Shown here: positions 47,981 through 57,785 of the stretch, in pieces
Position numbering within the stretch: the stretch's first letter is position 1
Layout: each line of letters begins with the position of its first letter
From: JADKAV01 sp037045455
GTDB lineage: Bacteria; Actinomycetota; Actinomycetes; S36-B12; UBA10799
Direction: 5' to 3'
NCBI GenBank assembly: GCA_037045455.1
Contig: JBAOIN010000011.1
Coordinates: 1-64,000, forward strand
Length of the DNA: 64,000 nt
The notes under the pieces: model-generated
Databases searched by the model: none
Seen by the model: only the letters and a program-made list of their open reading frames with translations
What the model was told of the DNA's origin: nothing
Program-made: the position numbers and the translations under genes

Positions 47981-49549
47981 GTCTAGTCCACCCGCTCCGG
48001 CAAGTGGCAGCGCCGCGTCGTGCTCCAGCTCGTCCTCCAGCGTGGGGCGCGTGCGCAGCGGCACCTCCTTGAGGAAGAAGGACAGCGCGAAGGCCACCAG
48101 CATCACCGGCACGGCAACCGCGAACGTGAAGTCGATCGCGTTGGCAAAGGACAGCACGACAGCGTCGTGGATGGGGGCCGGCAACGAAGCGATCTCCGAC
48201 ATCGACGAGCTCACGTCCGCCCCGCCGAGGGCATCGGCCGCCCCCGCGGGCAGGTTGCGGACGAGCTCGTCGGCCAGCCGCGCCGTCCAGATCGCCCCGA
48301 ACACCGCCGTCCCGAAGGAACCACCGATGCTGCGGAAGAACGTGGAGGTGCTGGTCGCGGCGCCGAGCTGGGCCGGCTTGACGGAGTTCTGCACGGCGAT
48401 GATCAGGACCTGCATGCAACCGCCGAGGCCGGCGCCGAGGACGAACGCCGACAGCCAGATGAACCACAGGTCGGTGTGCATGCCGCACTTGCTGAGCATG
48501 AACATGCCGAGCGCAGCCGTGGCCGAACCGGCCATCGGGTAGATCTTGTAGCGTCCGGTCTTCGTGATCAGCCGGCCGCTGACGATCGACGTGATCAGCA
48601 AGCCGAGCATCAGGGGCAGCAACTGCAGACCGGCGCTGGTCGGCGAGGCGCCCCGGACGACCTGCATGAAGATCGACAGGTAGACGATGGCCCCGAACAT
48701 GGCGAAGCCGATCACGAAGCCCATGGCCGAGGCGATGCGTAGCACCGCCAGTCGGAACATGCTCAATGGCACCAGCGGCTCGGGGTGGCGCAGCTCCTGC
48801 AGAATGAACAGGACCGTGGCCAGCACGCCGCCGACCGCCAGTCCGATGATGGTCGTGGACCCCCACGCGTACTTCTGGCCACCCCAGACGGCAACCAGCA
48901 GCAGCATGACGGTGGCTGCCACCATGAGAGCCGCGCCCAGCCAGTCGATCGCATGCTTGGTCGTGCGCTTCGGCAGATGCAGCACGGCGCCCAGGATCAG
49001 GAACGCGGCAATCCCCAGCGGGACGTTGACGTAGAACACCCAGCGCCAACTGAGGTGTTCGGTGAACAGCCCACCCAGCAGCGGTCCGAGCACACTGGCG
49101 ACTCCGAAGACCGCGCCGAACAGCCCGCTATAGCGGCCGCGTTCGCGCGCCGAGACCAGGTCGGCGATCACGGCCATGACCAGGACCATGAGGCCGCCAC
49201 CACCGATTCCCTGCAGGGCCCGGGTGGCGATCAGTTGCGACATGTTCTGCGACAGGCCCGCCAGTGCCGACGTGACGACGAAGATGGCCACCGCGGTCTG
49301 CAACATCGGCTTGCGGCCATAGAGATCACTGAGCTTGCCCCAGATCGGGGTGCTGGCCGTGGAGGCGAGCAGGTAGGCGGTGACCACCCACGACAACTCG
49401 TTGAGTCCGCCGAGGTCACTGGTGATCGTGGGCAGCGCGGTGGACACGATGGTCTGGTCCAGGGCAGCCAGCAGCATCGTCACCATCAACGCGGCGAAGA
49501 TGAGTCTCAGGTTGCGGGGTTTGGCCTCGGGCTCGGTTTCGGTGGTCAT
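47976..49549 (-). CDS. DHA2-type (EmrB/QacA) drug efflux transporter
   Basis: Proton-driven multidrug exporter with 14 predicted spans, about 524 residues. It has LAALDQTIVSTALPTITSDL (motif D1), WGKLSDLYGRKPML (motif A), and VFGVASVLGPLLGGLFTEHL (motif C of the efflux group). The start ATG 49549 overlaps the marR stop. Its frame has no stop before the Nudix gene and reads through it to 47753; I place the end near 47976, where a TAG exists in another frame, and assume one indel. Regulation by the coupled MarR protein is likely. Confidence 0.85.
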
Positions 49550-49977
49550 CGGGGCTCCAGATGGTTGTCAAGATCGTCGGCGAATCGGGCAAGCAGTTTC
49601 TCGAGCAGTTCCCGGTCTTCGGGCGTCCACGACTCGAACACGGGCGCGATCGCCCGCCTCCGGTTGTCGAGCAACGTCCGCATGACCCGCCGGCCGGCAG
49701 CCGTCAGGGTGACCAGCGAGGCCCGTGCGTCCTGCGGATCGGACTGCTTGCTGATGTACCCGTGCCGCTGCAGCGCATCCAAGTGGCGGCTGGCAGTGGA
49801 CAGGTCGATGTGGTTGTCGTGGGCGACCGCACTGGGTCGAGCCGGTCCCATTCGCTTCACGCTGGACAGCACGCGAGCGGCTGCAGGATCCAGCGGGTCG
49901 TCACTGGTGAGCTGCTGGACGAGCCGGGTGGCACGGTACAGCGAGACCACCAGCGATTGTGAATCAGTTGCTTGCAC
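49546..49977 (-). CDS. MarR family transcriptional regulator
   Basis: Winged-helix repressor of 143 residues. VQATDSQSLVVSLYRATRLV is the N-terminal dimer helix; HDNHIDLSTASRHLDALQRH is the helix-turn-helix and SDPQDARASLVTLTAAGRRV the wing with the conserved DxR. GTG 49977 is 7 nt after TAATAC. Its stop overlaps the efflux pump start, the usual arrangement for a local repressor of a drug pump. Confidence 0.93.
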   Translation of the reverse strand: MQATDSQSLVVSLYRATRLVQQLTSDDPLDPAAARVLSSVKRMGPARPSAVAHDNHIDLSTASRHLDALQRHGYISKQSDPQDARASLVTLTAAGRRVMRTLLDNRRRAIAPVFESWTPEDRELLEKLLARFADDLDNHLEPR

Positions 49978-49984
49978 CAACCAA

Positions 49985-50002
49985 GTATTACACAGGTGTG
50001 CG
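49985..50002 (-). promoter_or_regulatory. Likely leaderless promoter and operator of marR-efflux operon
   Basis: TAATAC (49990-49985) lies 7 nt before the GTG start, and an ACACCTGTGT palindrome overlaps its upstream edge, a plausible MarR site. The -10 box contains the TAA stop of the upstream GNAT gene. Confidence 0.5.
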
Positions 50003-50718
50003 CTCCACCTGATACGAGTGGTCAACCAAGGAGAAGCCGAGGCGGTCGTAGAGCCGGGCAGCGGGGGTATCCGGGGTCGACCAGGATGACCCACTGATGG
50101 GCGCCATGATGCTGCGCCCAGCGCCCGGCGTCCGCCAGCATCCAGGAGGCCAGTCCGCGCCCGCGGTGCTCGGGTTGGGTCGTCACGCTCTGATAGCGCG
50201 CCACCGATCCGCACATGACGATTCCCGCGTCGGCCACCAGGTCGTCGCCCTCGAACACGCCCAGGAACCGGGCGTCGCCAGCAGCCACCATGCGCTGCCG
50301 GGCTTGCGCGCGCCGCCACGCGAAGTCCGCGTACTCCGTACCCTGGTCACCGGTCTCCTTGTGCCACGCCTGCCGCCAGTCCTCCCCCGTCAGCGGGCGC
50401 AACGTGTAGCCGTCCACCGCGGGCGCCGCGGGCGGCTTCCCGGCGCGCACGCACCTCGGTCGCCTCGACGTCCGGCCAGGCGTGTTCCGGCTGACCGAGC
50501 AATCCGATCGCCTGATGTTTGGCCTGTGGGAACTCCCGAGCGAAGATCTCTTGGGCGGCATCCGGTCGCGCCTGTGCCGGCACGACGATGTAGTTGCCCC
50601 AGTAGTACGAGGGGTTGTCGGGGGTCTTCACGACCGTGCAGTCGTCGCGAGCCGCGATCCGGGCACCGCTGCGCCGGGCCACTTCGAGGTCGGTCCACCA
50701 TCCCAAAGGCATTTGCAC
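49988..50718 (-). CDS. GNAT family N-acetyltransferase (two frame breaks)
   Basis: About 243 residues. N-terminal part MPLGWWTDLEVARRSGARI to NPSYYWGNYIVVPAQARP, then after a break near 50450 YTLRPLTGEDWRQAWHKE and YQSVTTQPEHRGRGLASWML. The latter holds the acetyl-CoA loop Q/RxxGxG/A (HRGRGLA). After a second break near 50065 the end reads LYDRLGFSLVDHSYQVERTP. GTG 50718 lies 7 nt after TACGGT and has no Shine-Dalgarno. Substrate unknown. Confidence 0.78.
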
Positions 50719-50765
50719 GACCCCTACCGTAACCTGCCTATCGACAGAAGCGTAGTTCCGGGATG

Positions 50766-50827
50766 CCATCCGTTAGACCTTCGAACATCCGTTAGAGCGA
50801 CACGCCGTGTTTGCCTCTAACGGATGG
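50766..50827. repeat. CATCCGTTAGA repeat cluster (left of the IS481 remnant)
   Basis: CCATCCGTTAGA (50766-50777), CATCCGTTAGA (50786-50796) and the inverted TCTAACGGATGG (50816-50827). A matching arrangement occurs at 61999-62091, and a single inverted copy lies at 51866-51876 on the other side of the transposase gene. Confidence 0.7.
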
Positions 50828-51760
50828 TGCAAGGATGCCGTGGTGCTTGCGTTCCAGGTTGTAGTAGTTCGAGCCATCCGGGCAAGGCCTGCGGTGCGTT
50901 GCTGGTTGCTGAGGTAGGGCTGGGCGTAGGCCCAGCCGATGGCCAGGGTGCTGGTGGAAGCGTTCGACTTTGCCGTTCTGCCAGGGGCTGTACGGCTTGA
51001 TCGTGCGGTGCTTGGCCCCGATCGTCGGCGACTGCTTCGGCGAAGTGGCGGCTGACTGTGTAGGAGCGGTGGTTGTCGCTGAGGACCTCGGTGATGGTGA
51101 CGCCGTGTTCGGCGAACCAGGCCGCGGCGCGCAGTAGGAACCCGGCGGCGGTGACCCCTTTCTCGTCGGGCAGCACTTCGGCGTAGGCGACCCGGGAGTG
51201 GTCGTCGACGGCGGTGTGGATGTAGTCGAACCCGATCCGGTGACCGGCGTGACGGGTGTGGAAGCCGTGCAGCCGCCACCCGCCACCGTCGGGGATCCGG
51301 CCCAGCTTCTTGACGTCGATGTGCAGCAGATCCCCCGGGCAGGCCCGTTCATAGCGGTGGCTGGTGACCGGCCCGCCGCGGATCCGCTGCCCGCTGATCG
51401 GGTCGATCTGCGACCAGCGCGGGCATCTGGTAGCGGGCCAGGATCCGGCTGACCGTGCGCGCCGAGACACCGGTGCGTTCAGCGATCCAGTCCCGGCCCT
51501 GCCGGCGCCGCGACCGCAGCCGCACCACCTGCTGCTCCACCTTCACAGGCGTGCGGGTGTCGTGCGGCGCGGGGCGCTGGAACGATCCTGCAAGCCGGAC
51601 TCCCCGAACTCGCCGGTACCGCTTGATCCACTTGTGCGCGGTTGTCCGCGAGATACCCATCTCCTGCGGCCACATGACTGACCGGCCGACCATGCCGACA
51701 CACCCGCTCAACCAGGATCTTGCGACCAGCCACGTTCAAAGGCGCGTTACGGTGAACCAC
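50792..51760 (-). mobile_element. IS481-type transposase gene (frame disrupted)
   Basis: DDE transposase of about 320 residues. GTG 51760 begins VHRNAPLNVAGRKILVERV; the helix-turn-helix GISRTTAHKWIKRYRR and TGVSARTVSRILARYQMP follow. Catalytic segments are CPGDLLHIDVKKLGRIPDGG, FDYIHTAVDDHSRVAYAEVL and KVERFHQH (final Glu). At least five frame changes occur (near 51650, 51590, 51420, 51030 and 50950), so it is either inactive or hit by assembly indels. CATCCGTTAGA-type repeats flank it. I cannot define matching terminal inverted repeats with confidence. Confidence 0.8.
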
Positions 51761-51887
51761 GAGGACCTCCTCTGTACGTAAGTGATCTAGACACCACTCG
51801 ACGATCAGCGGAGGTCCTCCCTTCGTTCAACCCGACACGCTGTAAACAACCTCATGACCCACGACATCTAACGGATTCCGCAAGCAC

Positions 51888-53399
51888 TCACCATGTATCG
51901 ACGGGCCGGCCGCTGCCCTCCCAACTCGCAGCGCCCAGCGTGGCCGCGATCACCGCTCGGCTTTCAGCCGGATCGATCACGTCGTCGATCTCGAACAACC
52001 GCGCGACATTGAGCGCATCGACATGCTCCCGGTAGCTGGCCGTGAGTTCCCGCACGCGCCGCTCTCGCTGCTCCTGCGGCAAAGCCTGCAACTCCTTGGC
52101 CATGGCCAAGCGGACCGCTCCCTCCAGACCCATCGGACCCATGTGCGCGCCGGGCCACGCGACCGTCAGCAGTGGCTCCTTCGTGCTGCCACCGAGCATC
52201 GCCTGCGCGCCTAGGCCGTATCCGCGCCGGAGCACAACCCCGATCATCGGAACCTGCATCCGCGCGGTGGCCACAAGCAAACGGGAGGCGTGCCGCAGGA
52301 TGGCCGTCCGCTCCGCCTCGGGCCCCGCCATGATGCCCGGAGTATCGACCAGCGAGACGATGGGCAGCCCGAAGCTGTCGCAGAACTGCACGAACCGCGC
52401 GGCCTTGTCCCCGGCCGCGGCAGTGAGCGACCCGGCCATGTGCAGCGTCTGGTTGGCGATGACGCCGACCGGCCTGCCCTCGATCGTGGCCAGAGCCGTG
52501 ACCAGTTCCGGGGCGAACTGCTCCCGCAGGAACACCGGCGATCCGGCGTCGGCCAGCGTCTGAACGATCGGCCGCACGTCGTACGGGCTGCGTTCGCGCT
52601 CGGGTAACGCCGTCCGCAACGCGACCTGGTCGGCCACCTCGAAGTGCTGCGCTCCCCGCAGAGTGGACAGCAGCCCACGCACGGCCTCGACTGCCTGTAC
52701 CTCATCCGCGACCAGCAGGTCGACGACACCTGCTTGAGCCAGAACCGGGGCCGGTCCGATCTCCTCCGGGGCGTGATCACCCAACCCGGCTCCGGCGATC
52801 ATCGCCGGTCCGGCCACTCCCAACGTCGCGTCCTGTGTCGCGATGATCACGTCGGAACTGCCGGCCAGCACGGCGTTTCCTGCGAAGCAACGCCCGGCAA
52901 CAACGGCGATCCGCGGAACCACTCCCGACAGTCGGGCCCACAGCGCGAATGTCCGGACGTCCAGGGCTGAGGCGACCGGGTAGTCAGTGTCGCTGGGCCG
53001 GCCGCCGCCGCCCTCGGCGAACAGGACGACAGGGATGCGAAGCCGCTCGACCAGCCCCAGCAGGCGATCGGACTTGTGATGACCACGAATGCCCTGCGTA
53101 CCGGCCATCACCAGATAGTCATAAGAGAGCACGGCCACCGATTGACCATCGATGCGACCGATACCTGCGATGAGCCCGTCCGCGGGGCTGGTCGCGCGCA
53201 GGTCATCCACGCTGGCCCGCTGCTCTTGGGCGGCGGTGGCCAACCGTCCGTACTCCACCCAGGACCCAGGGTCCAGCAGGTCGGCCAGGCTCTCCCGCGC
53301 GGTCCGGCCACCGGCGGCGTGCCGGCGCGCCACCTTGTCCGGCCGGGCCGCATCATCGGTCAGAGCGCGCAGCCGGCGCAGTTCGTCAAGGGGATCCAT
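51888..53399 (-). CDS. Acyl-CoA carboxylase carboxyltransferase (AccD/PccB-like) subunit
   Basis: Biotin-dependent carboxyltransferase beta-type protein, 503 residues, intact. Both crotonase-like halves are present: YDYLVMAGTQGIRGHHKSDR and VVLFAEGGGGRPSDTDYPVA in the N half, then LPIVSLVDTPGIMAGPEAER, RRGYGLGAQAMLGGS and VAWPGAHMGPMGLEGAVRLA in the C half. These are acyl-CoA- and carboxybiotin-binding motifs. ATG 53399 is preferred over an upstream ATG inside the terminator. No biotin carboxylase subunit lies nearby, so the substrate (propionyl-, acetyl- or methylcrotonyl-CoA) is open. Confidence 0.88.
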   Translation of the reverse strand: MDPLDELRRLRALTDDAARPDKVARRHAAGGRTARESLADLLDPGSWVEYGRLATAAQEQRASVDDLRATSPADGLIAGIGRIDGQSVAVLSYDYLVMAGTQGIRGHHKSDRLLGLVERLRIPVVLFAEGGGGRPSDTDYPVASALDVRTFALWARLSGVVPRIAVVAGRCFAGNAVLAGSSDVIIATQDATLGVAGPAMIAGAGLGDHAPEEIGPAPVLAQAGVVDLLVADEVQAVEAVRGLLSTLRGAQHFEVADQVALRTALPERERSPYDVRPIVQTLADAGSPVFLREQFAPELVTALATIEGRPVGVIANQTLHMAGSLTAAAGDKAARFVQFCDSFGLPIVSLVDTPGIMAGPEAERTAILRHASRLLVATARMQVPMIGVVLRRGYGLGAQAMLGGSTKEPLLTVAWPGAHMGPMGLEGAVRLAMAKELQALPQEQRERRVRELTASYREHVDALNVARLFEIDDVIDPAESRAVIAATLGAASWEGSGRPVDTW

Positions 53400-53424
53400 G
53401 TGCTCATTCTGATGGCGGGCACGC

Positions 53425-53456
53425 CGAAGGGGCACCGGTTGCCCGATGCCCCTTCG
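53425..53456 (-). terminator. Terminator after the small secreted protein gene
   Basis: Perfect 10-bp stem CGAAGGGGCA / TGCCCCTTCG with a 12-nt loop, 10 nt after the stop at 53466. Confidence 0.7.
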
Positions 53457-53465
53457 ATCCGTGGA

Positions 53466-53837
53466 CTACTGAACGTTGATCTTGAGCCACTTGGTCTGAA
53501 TGGCGCCCATGTTCTGCTCGACGACAACGCGGATCTTCTGTGCGCCCTTGCTGTCGAGGACGACGTGGAAGCTACAGTCACCGTTGCTGGAGACCGACCG
53601 CGTCGCGTTGATCGCTGCGCCTTTCTCGAGCAGGGTGGCGTCCGCGCCAGTCCAGTTGTTGCTCGACGACAGTTTGCACTTGAGGATGAAGGTCTTGCCG
53701 GCCATCACCGTCTTCGGCGCCTTAACCTTGCTGAAGCCCGGGTCGTTGGCCGCGTTGGCGGCGCCGGCACCGGCCACCACCAGCCCACCGGCCAACGCCG
53801 CAGTCGCACCGGCGGCGACTACCTTGCGAATGCTCAT
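53466..53837 (-). CDS. Small secreted beta-rich protein
   Basis: Exported protein of 123 residues with a clear signal sequence (MSIRKVVAAGATAALAGGLV to GAANA). The mature part has two cysteines (FILKCKLSS and NGDCSFHVV), consistent with one disulfide, and alternating hydrophobic strands as in an Ig-like fold. No family is recognised. It is followed by a terminator, and the spacer to ptcA (53838-54179) holds a CRP-type palindrome and the ptcA promoter. Confidence 0.72.
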   Translation of the reverse strand: MSIRKVVAAGATAALAGGLVVAGAGAANAANDPGFSKVKAPKTVMAGKTFILKCKLSSSNNWTGADATLLEKGAAINATRSVSSNGDCSFHVVLDSKGAQKIRVVVEQNMGAIQTKWLKINVQ

Positions 53838-54021
53838 GAATTCTCCCTATCGATGTTCACGCCGGCGAATCCGGCACATCTATCCTGCGTGCCCCGCAAG
53901 CCTCTTGGAGGCAGCGAAACGCGGGTGCCCGGCGCTTTCACGACGTCGCGGCCGGTGTGGGGCTGCGCATCGGTGAGCACGCCGGCCGTCCGTGGCGATA
54001 GAAGACGGTCCTACTTCGACC

Positions 54022-54035
54022 GTGACGCACCTCAC
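54022..54035. promoter_or_regulatory. CRP-family palindrome upstream of the agmatine operon
   Basis: GTGACGCACCTCAC. If transcription starts about 7 nt after the TATAGT box, the centre is near -65, a usual place for a CRP-type activator. Confidence 0.5.
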
Positions 54036-54057
54036 GGAGAAATCCCGCAAACCCGAG

Positions 54058-54087
54058 TTGAGCACTTGCTCAAGTCTGCGCTATAGT
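54058..54087 (+). promoter_or_regulatory. ptcA promoter with overlapping palindromic operator
   Basis: TTGAGC (54058-54063) and TATAGT (54082-54087) are 18 bp apart, a good sigma-70-type pair. The -35 box lies within the palindrome TTGAGCA-CT-TGCTCAA (54058-54073), a plausible site for the TetR protein at the operon's end. Confidence 0.65.
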
Positions 54088-54179
54088 GAAGATCGTTCCC
54101 CCACAGGAGAACCGCCGACCGGGGTGGCCAGCCACCCTGAACCGCCCCCTTCGACGACCTACCAGACCGGAAGGTTGTC

Positions 54180-55193
54180 ATGCATTTCATCGACACCCAG
54201 GACCTGGGTCCGGACACGATCCGGGCCCAGATGGAACTCATCGGACTCCTCAAGCAGGCCGACAAGCAGAACGCATGTCCCCGACTGCTCGAGGGCGCCT
54301 CCCTCGGCATGATCTTCGAGGAGGCCTCGACCCGCACGCGCGTTTCCTTCGAGGTCGCCATGACCAAGCTCGGCGGGCACGCGCTGTACCTCAAGCCGGG
54401 TGAGATCCACCTGGGCCAGAAGGAGAACATCAAGGACACCGCCGAGGTGCTGTCCCGCATGGTGGACGCGGTCGAGATTCGCGCGTTCAAGCACGCCACA
54501 GTCACCGACTTCGCCGAGCACGCCAAGGTGCCGGTCATCAACGGGCTTACGGACTACAACCACCCGACCCAGGCCGTGTGCGACGTGTTCACCATGACCG
54601 AGCACACCGACAAGCCGTTCTCCGAGTTGACCGTCGTGTTCGTCGGCGACGCCACCAATGTGTGCACCTCGACCGCGCAGATCGTCACCATGCTCGGCGG
54701 CACGTTCATCCACGCCCGTCCCGAGCAGTACGGCATCAAGGCCCAGTGGCCGACCGTGCTCGACGAGGTCGCCCGCAACGAGCAGCTCTACGGCGGCCGG
54801 TACCTCGAGACCGAGGACGTCGAGGACGCCGTTGTGAACGCCGACTACATCTACACCGACCTGTGGTGGTGGTTCGGCCAGGAGGACGAGATTCCGGACC
54901 GCGTGAAGGCCTTCAAGCCGCGCTACCAGGTCTCCTCCGAACTCATGGCCCGCGCGCCCGAGCACGCGAAGTTCATGCACTGCCTGCCCGCCTCCCGCGG
55001 TGTCGAGGCGACCGACGAGGTGATGGACTCCCCGCAGTCGATCATCTATGACCAGAGCGAGAACCGGCTGCACACCGAGAAGGGTCTGCTCGCCTGGTAC
55101 ATCACGCCGCACTTGGAGCACCCGACGCCGGCACTGCGCGCCTACCACGAAGGCCGGATCGAGTCCTTCCTGCATGGTGTGAAGGAGGTCTGA
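54180..55193 (+). CDS. ptcA: Putrescine carbamoyltransferase
   Basis: Carbamoyltransferase of 337 residues expected to split carbamoylputrescine with phosphate into putrescine and carbamoyl phosphate. The loop EEASTRTRVSFE binds carbamoyl phosphate; NGLTDYNHPTQAVCDVF and HCLPASRGVEATDEV are conserved, the latter in the form typical of putrescine rather than ornithine enzymes (HCLPAFHD in arcB above). The neighbours, agmatine deiminase and a permease, support this. Two nt separate it from the permease gene. Ornithine as substrate is the alternative. Confidence 0.88.
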   Translation: MHFIDTQDLGPDTIRAQMELIGLLKQADKQNACPRLLEGASLGMIFEEASTRTRVSFEVAMTKLGGHALYLKPGEIHLGQKENIKDTAEVLSRMVDAVEIRAFKHATVTDFAEHAKVPVINGLTDYNHPTQAVCDVFTMTEHTDKPFSELTVVFVGDATNVCTSTAQIVTMLGGTFIHARPEQYGIKAQWPTVLDEVARNEQLYGGRYLETEDVEDAVVNADYIYTDLWWWFGQEDEIPDRVKAFKPRYQVSSELMARAPEHAKFMHCLPASRGVEATDEVMDSPQSIIYDQSENRLHTEKGLLAWYITPHLEHPTPALRAYHEGRIESFLHGVKEV

Positions 55194-55194
55194 C

Positions 55195-56694
55195 ATGACC
55201 ACCCAGACCACAACTCACACCGAACCGCGCGCTCTGCGCATGTTCGACATGATCCTGTTCAGCGTCTGCGCGATCCTGCTGCTCAGCCAGGTCACGTTGA
55301 CCGCCCAGATCGGCCCGTCGGCGATCGTCTGGACGATCGTGATGATCGCGCTGTTCTTCCTGCCTTACGGCTTGATGACCGCTGAACTCGGATCGACGTA
55401 CCCGGACGCCGGTGGCATCTACTCCTGGATCGTCCGGGCGTTCGGCAACAAGTGGGGCACCCGGGTGTCCTGGTGGTACTGGCTGAACGTGGCGCTGTGG
55501 GTGCCCTCGGTGTACCTGATGTTCTCCGTGGTGCTCAGCGACATGTTCTTCCCCGACCTCGGCTTCTGGCCGCAGGTCTGGATCGCCATGGCCCTGATCG
55601 CCGTGAACTGGTTCGTGAACATCATGACCCTGGAGACCGGCAAGTGGGTGCCCAACATCGGCGCCGTCATCACCGTCGGCGTGATCCTGCTGATCGGCGT
55701 TGCCGGCATCATCGCCTTCACCGATGGCGGTTCGGCCACGTCGTTCGCCTGGAACACCGACTCGATGATTCCGACCGCTGCGACTGCAGCACTTGCACTG
55801 CCGATCATCATCTACAACTTCCTTGGCTTCGAGTTGATGAGCAGCGCCAGCAACGAGATGCGCAACCCGCGCCGCGACGTGCCCCGCACGATCGTGATCG
55901 CCGGTGTGCTGATCGGCGCGTTCTACCTCATCTCGACGGTGGGAATGCAGGTGATCATGCCGGCCGAGGAGATCAGCGAAACCAGCGGCCTCATGGACGC
56001 ACTGCGCTCGGTTTTCGGCGACAACCTGTTGGTCACGCTGGTCGGTATCGGGATCCTGTACGCGTTCTTCGCGGCCCTGATCCCGTGGACGATCGGCGCG
56101 AACCGCGCGGCTGCCGAAGCTGCCGAGCAGGGCGACCTGCCGCCGGTATTCAAGAAGATGAGCGCCAAGCACCGCACGCCAGTGGGTGCCGCGAACCTCA
56201 CCGCCCTGGTGAGCGCTGCGATCACGCTGATCTACGGTGTGCTCTTCTCCGTGACCAATGGCGACATCGACTCGCTGTTCTGGAGCCTGTTCGCGTTCAG
56301 CTCGATCGTGTTCCTGCTCCCCTACGTCGCGATGTCCTTGGCCTTCCTGCGGTTGCGTGTGCGCGACCCGCACGCCGAGCGCCCGTACAAGGTTCCCGGC
56401 GGCACGGTCGGAGCCTGGACCTCGGCGATTCTGGTGATCATGCTGCTCGTGGCCGCGGTGTTCTTCTTCGTGTGGAATCCGTGGATCGAGTTCGACGCCA
56501 CCACCACCTGGTTGATCCTGGGCGGTCTGGCGGCGACGTTCATCGCCCAGGAGGTTCTGGTCGCGATGTCACCGCGCTGGAAGAAGGCGCACCCCGAGCT
56601 CGTCGACGTGGAGTTGGACGGCATCGCGCCGGACACAGCAGCAGGCATCGAGCGCAGCTATCAGCACCACACTTCTGATGGAGGACAGTCATGA
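55195..56694 (+). CDS. APC family amino acid/polyamine permease (probable agmatine-putrescine exchanger)
   Basis: Membrane transporter of 499 residues with about twelve spans. Family features include GLMTAELGSTYPDAGGIYSW, YNFLGFELMSSASNEMRNPR and RVRDPHAERPYKVPGG. Its place between ptcA and aguA matches aguD of the agmatine deiminase operons of lactic bacteria, which exchange agmatine for putrescine. The stop overlaps the aguA start by 4 nt. The exchange role is inferred from context. Confidence 0.85.
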   Translation: MTTQTTTHTEPRALRMFDMILFSVCAILLLSQVTLTAQIGPSAIVWTIVMIALFFLPYGLMTAELGSTYPDAGGIYSWIVRAFGNKWGTRVSWWYWLNVALWVPSVYLMFSVVLSDMFFPDLGFWPQVWIAMALIAVNWFVNIMTLETGKWVPNIGAVITVGVILLIGVAGIIAFTDGGSATSFAWNTDSMIPTAATAALALPIIIYNFLGFELMSSASNEMRNPRRDVPRTIVIAGVLIGAFYLISTVGMQVIMPAEEISETSGLMDALRSVFGDNLLVTLVGIGILYAFFAALIPWTIGANRAAAEAAEQGDLPPVFKKMSAKHRTPVGAANLTALVSAAITLIYGVLFSVTNGDIDSLFWSLFAFSSIVFLLPYVAMSLAFLRLRVRDPHAERPYKVPGGTVGAWTSAILVIMLLVAAVFFFVWNPWIEFDATTTWLILGGLAATFIAQEVLVAMSPRWKKAHPELVDVELDGIAPDTAAGIERSYQHHTSDGGQS

Positions 56695-57785
56695 CCCGCA
56701 TCGTGGACAGCACTCCGAAGGCCGACGGCTTCCGGATGCCGGCCGAGTGGGAAGCCCAGTGCAACTGCTGGATGGTGTGGCCGGAACGGCCCGACAACTG
56801 GCGGCTGGGCGGCAAGCCCGCGCAGGAGGCCTTCAGCCGGGTCGCCGAGGCGATCTGCGAGCACGAGCCGCTGACGATGGTGGTCTCGGCCAACCAGTAC
56901 ATGAACGCTCGTGAGCAGCTGCCCGGGGACGTGCGGGAGGTCGAGATGACCACCGACGACTCCTGGATGCGCGACACCGGCCCGACGTTCGTGGTCAACG
57001 ACCACGGCGAGATCCGGGGCGTCGACTGGCGCTTCAACGCCTGGGGCGGACTCGAGGGCGGCCTGTACTTCCCGTGGGACCACGACGACTTGGTGGCCCG
57101 CAAGGTCCTGGAGCTCGAAGGTGTGCCGATGTACCACGCCGACTTCGTGCTTGAGGGTGGGTCGATCGACGTCGACGGTCAGGGCACTGTGCTCACGACC
57201 GAGGAGTGCCTGCTCAACCACAACCGCAACCCGGAGCTGAGCAAGGCGCAGATCGAGCACAACCTGCTCGAATACCTCGGCGCCGACAAGGTGATCTGGC
57301 TGCCGCGCGGGGTGTACCTCGACGAGACCGACGGCCACGTCGACAACTTCTGCCGCTTCGCCGCGCCAGGGGTTGTGATGCTCACCTGGACCGACGACCA
57401 GGACGACCCGCAATGGGAGATCAGTAACGAGGCCCTGCGGGTTCTGGAGTCCACCACGGACGCCCGTGGCCGCAAGCTCGAGGTGATCAAGCTGCACCAG
57501 CCCGGTCCGATCTACATCACGGCTCAGGAGGCAGCCGGCGTTGACCACATCGCCGGTGTGCAGCCCCGGGTCGAGGGTGAGCGGTTGGCCGGGTCGTACG
57601 TGAACTCGTTCATCGGCAACGGCGTAGTCGTACTGCCGGTGTTCGACGACGTCCACGACGAGGACGCGGTTCTGGCCTACAAGCAGCTCTTCCCGGAGCG
57701 CGAAGTAGTGACGGTTCCGGGCCGGGAGATCCTGCTCGGGGGCGGCAACGTCCACTGCATCACCCAGCAGGAACCTGCTGTCTGA
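56691..57785 (+). CDS. aguA: Agmatine deiminase
   Basis: Hydrolyses agmatine to N-carbamoylputrescine and ammonia. 364 residues, full length. Conserved motifs: MPAEWEAQCNCWMVWPERPD, DDSWMRDTGPTFVV, WNAWGG-like FNAWGGLEGG, DETDGHVDNFCRF (catalytic His) and GGGNVHCITQQ near the end, with the nucleophilic Cys. Overlaps both neighbours, so the four genes form one operon. Confidence 0.96.
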   Translation: MTRIVDSTPKADGFRMPAEWEAQCNCWMVWPERPDNWRLGGKPAQEAFSRVAEAICEHEPLTMVVSANQYMNAREQLPGDVREVEMTTDDSWMRDTGPTFVVNDHGEIRGVDWRFNAWGGLEGGLYFPWDHDDLVARKVLELEGVPMYHADFVLEGGSIDVDGQGTVLTTEECLLNHNRNPELSKAQIEHNLLEYLGADKVIWLPRGVYLDETDGHVDNFCRFAAPGVVMLTWTDDQDDPQWEISNEALRVLESTTDARGRKLEVIKLHQPGPIYITAQEAAGVDHIAGVQPRVEGERLAGSYVNSFIGNGVVVLPVFDDVHDEDAVLAYKQLFPEREVVTVPGREILLGGGNVHCITQQEPAV

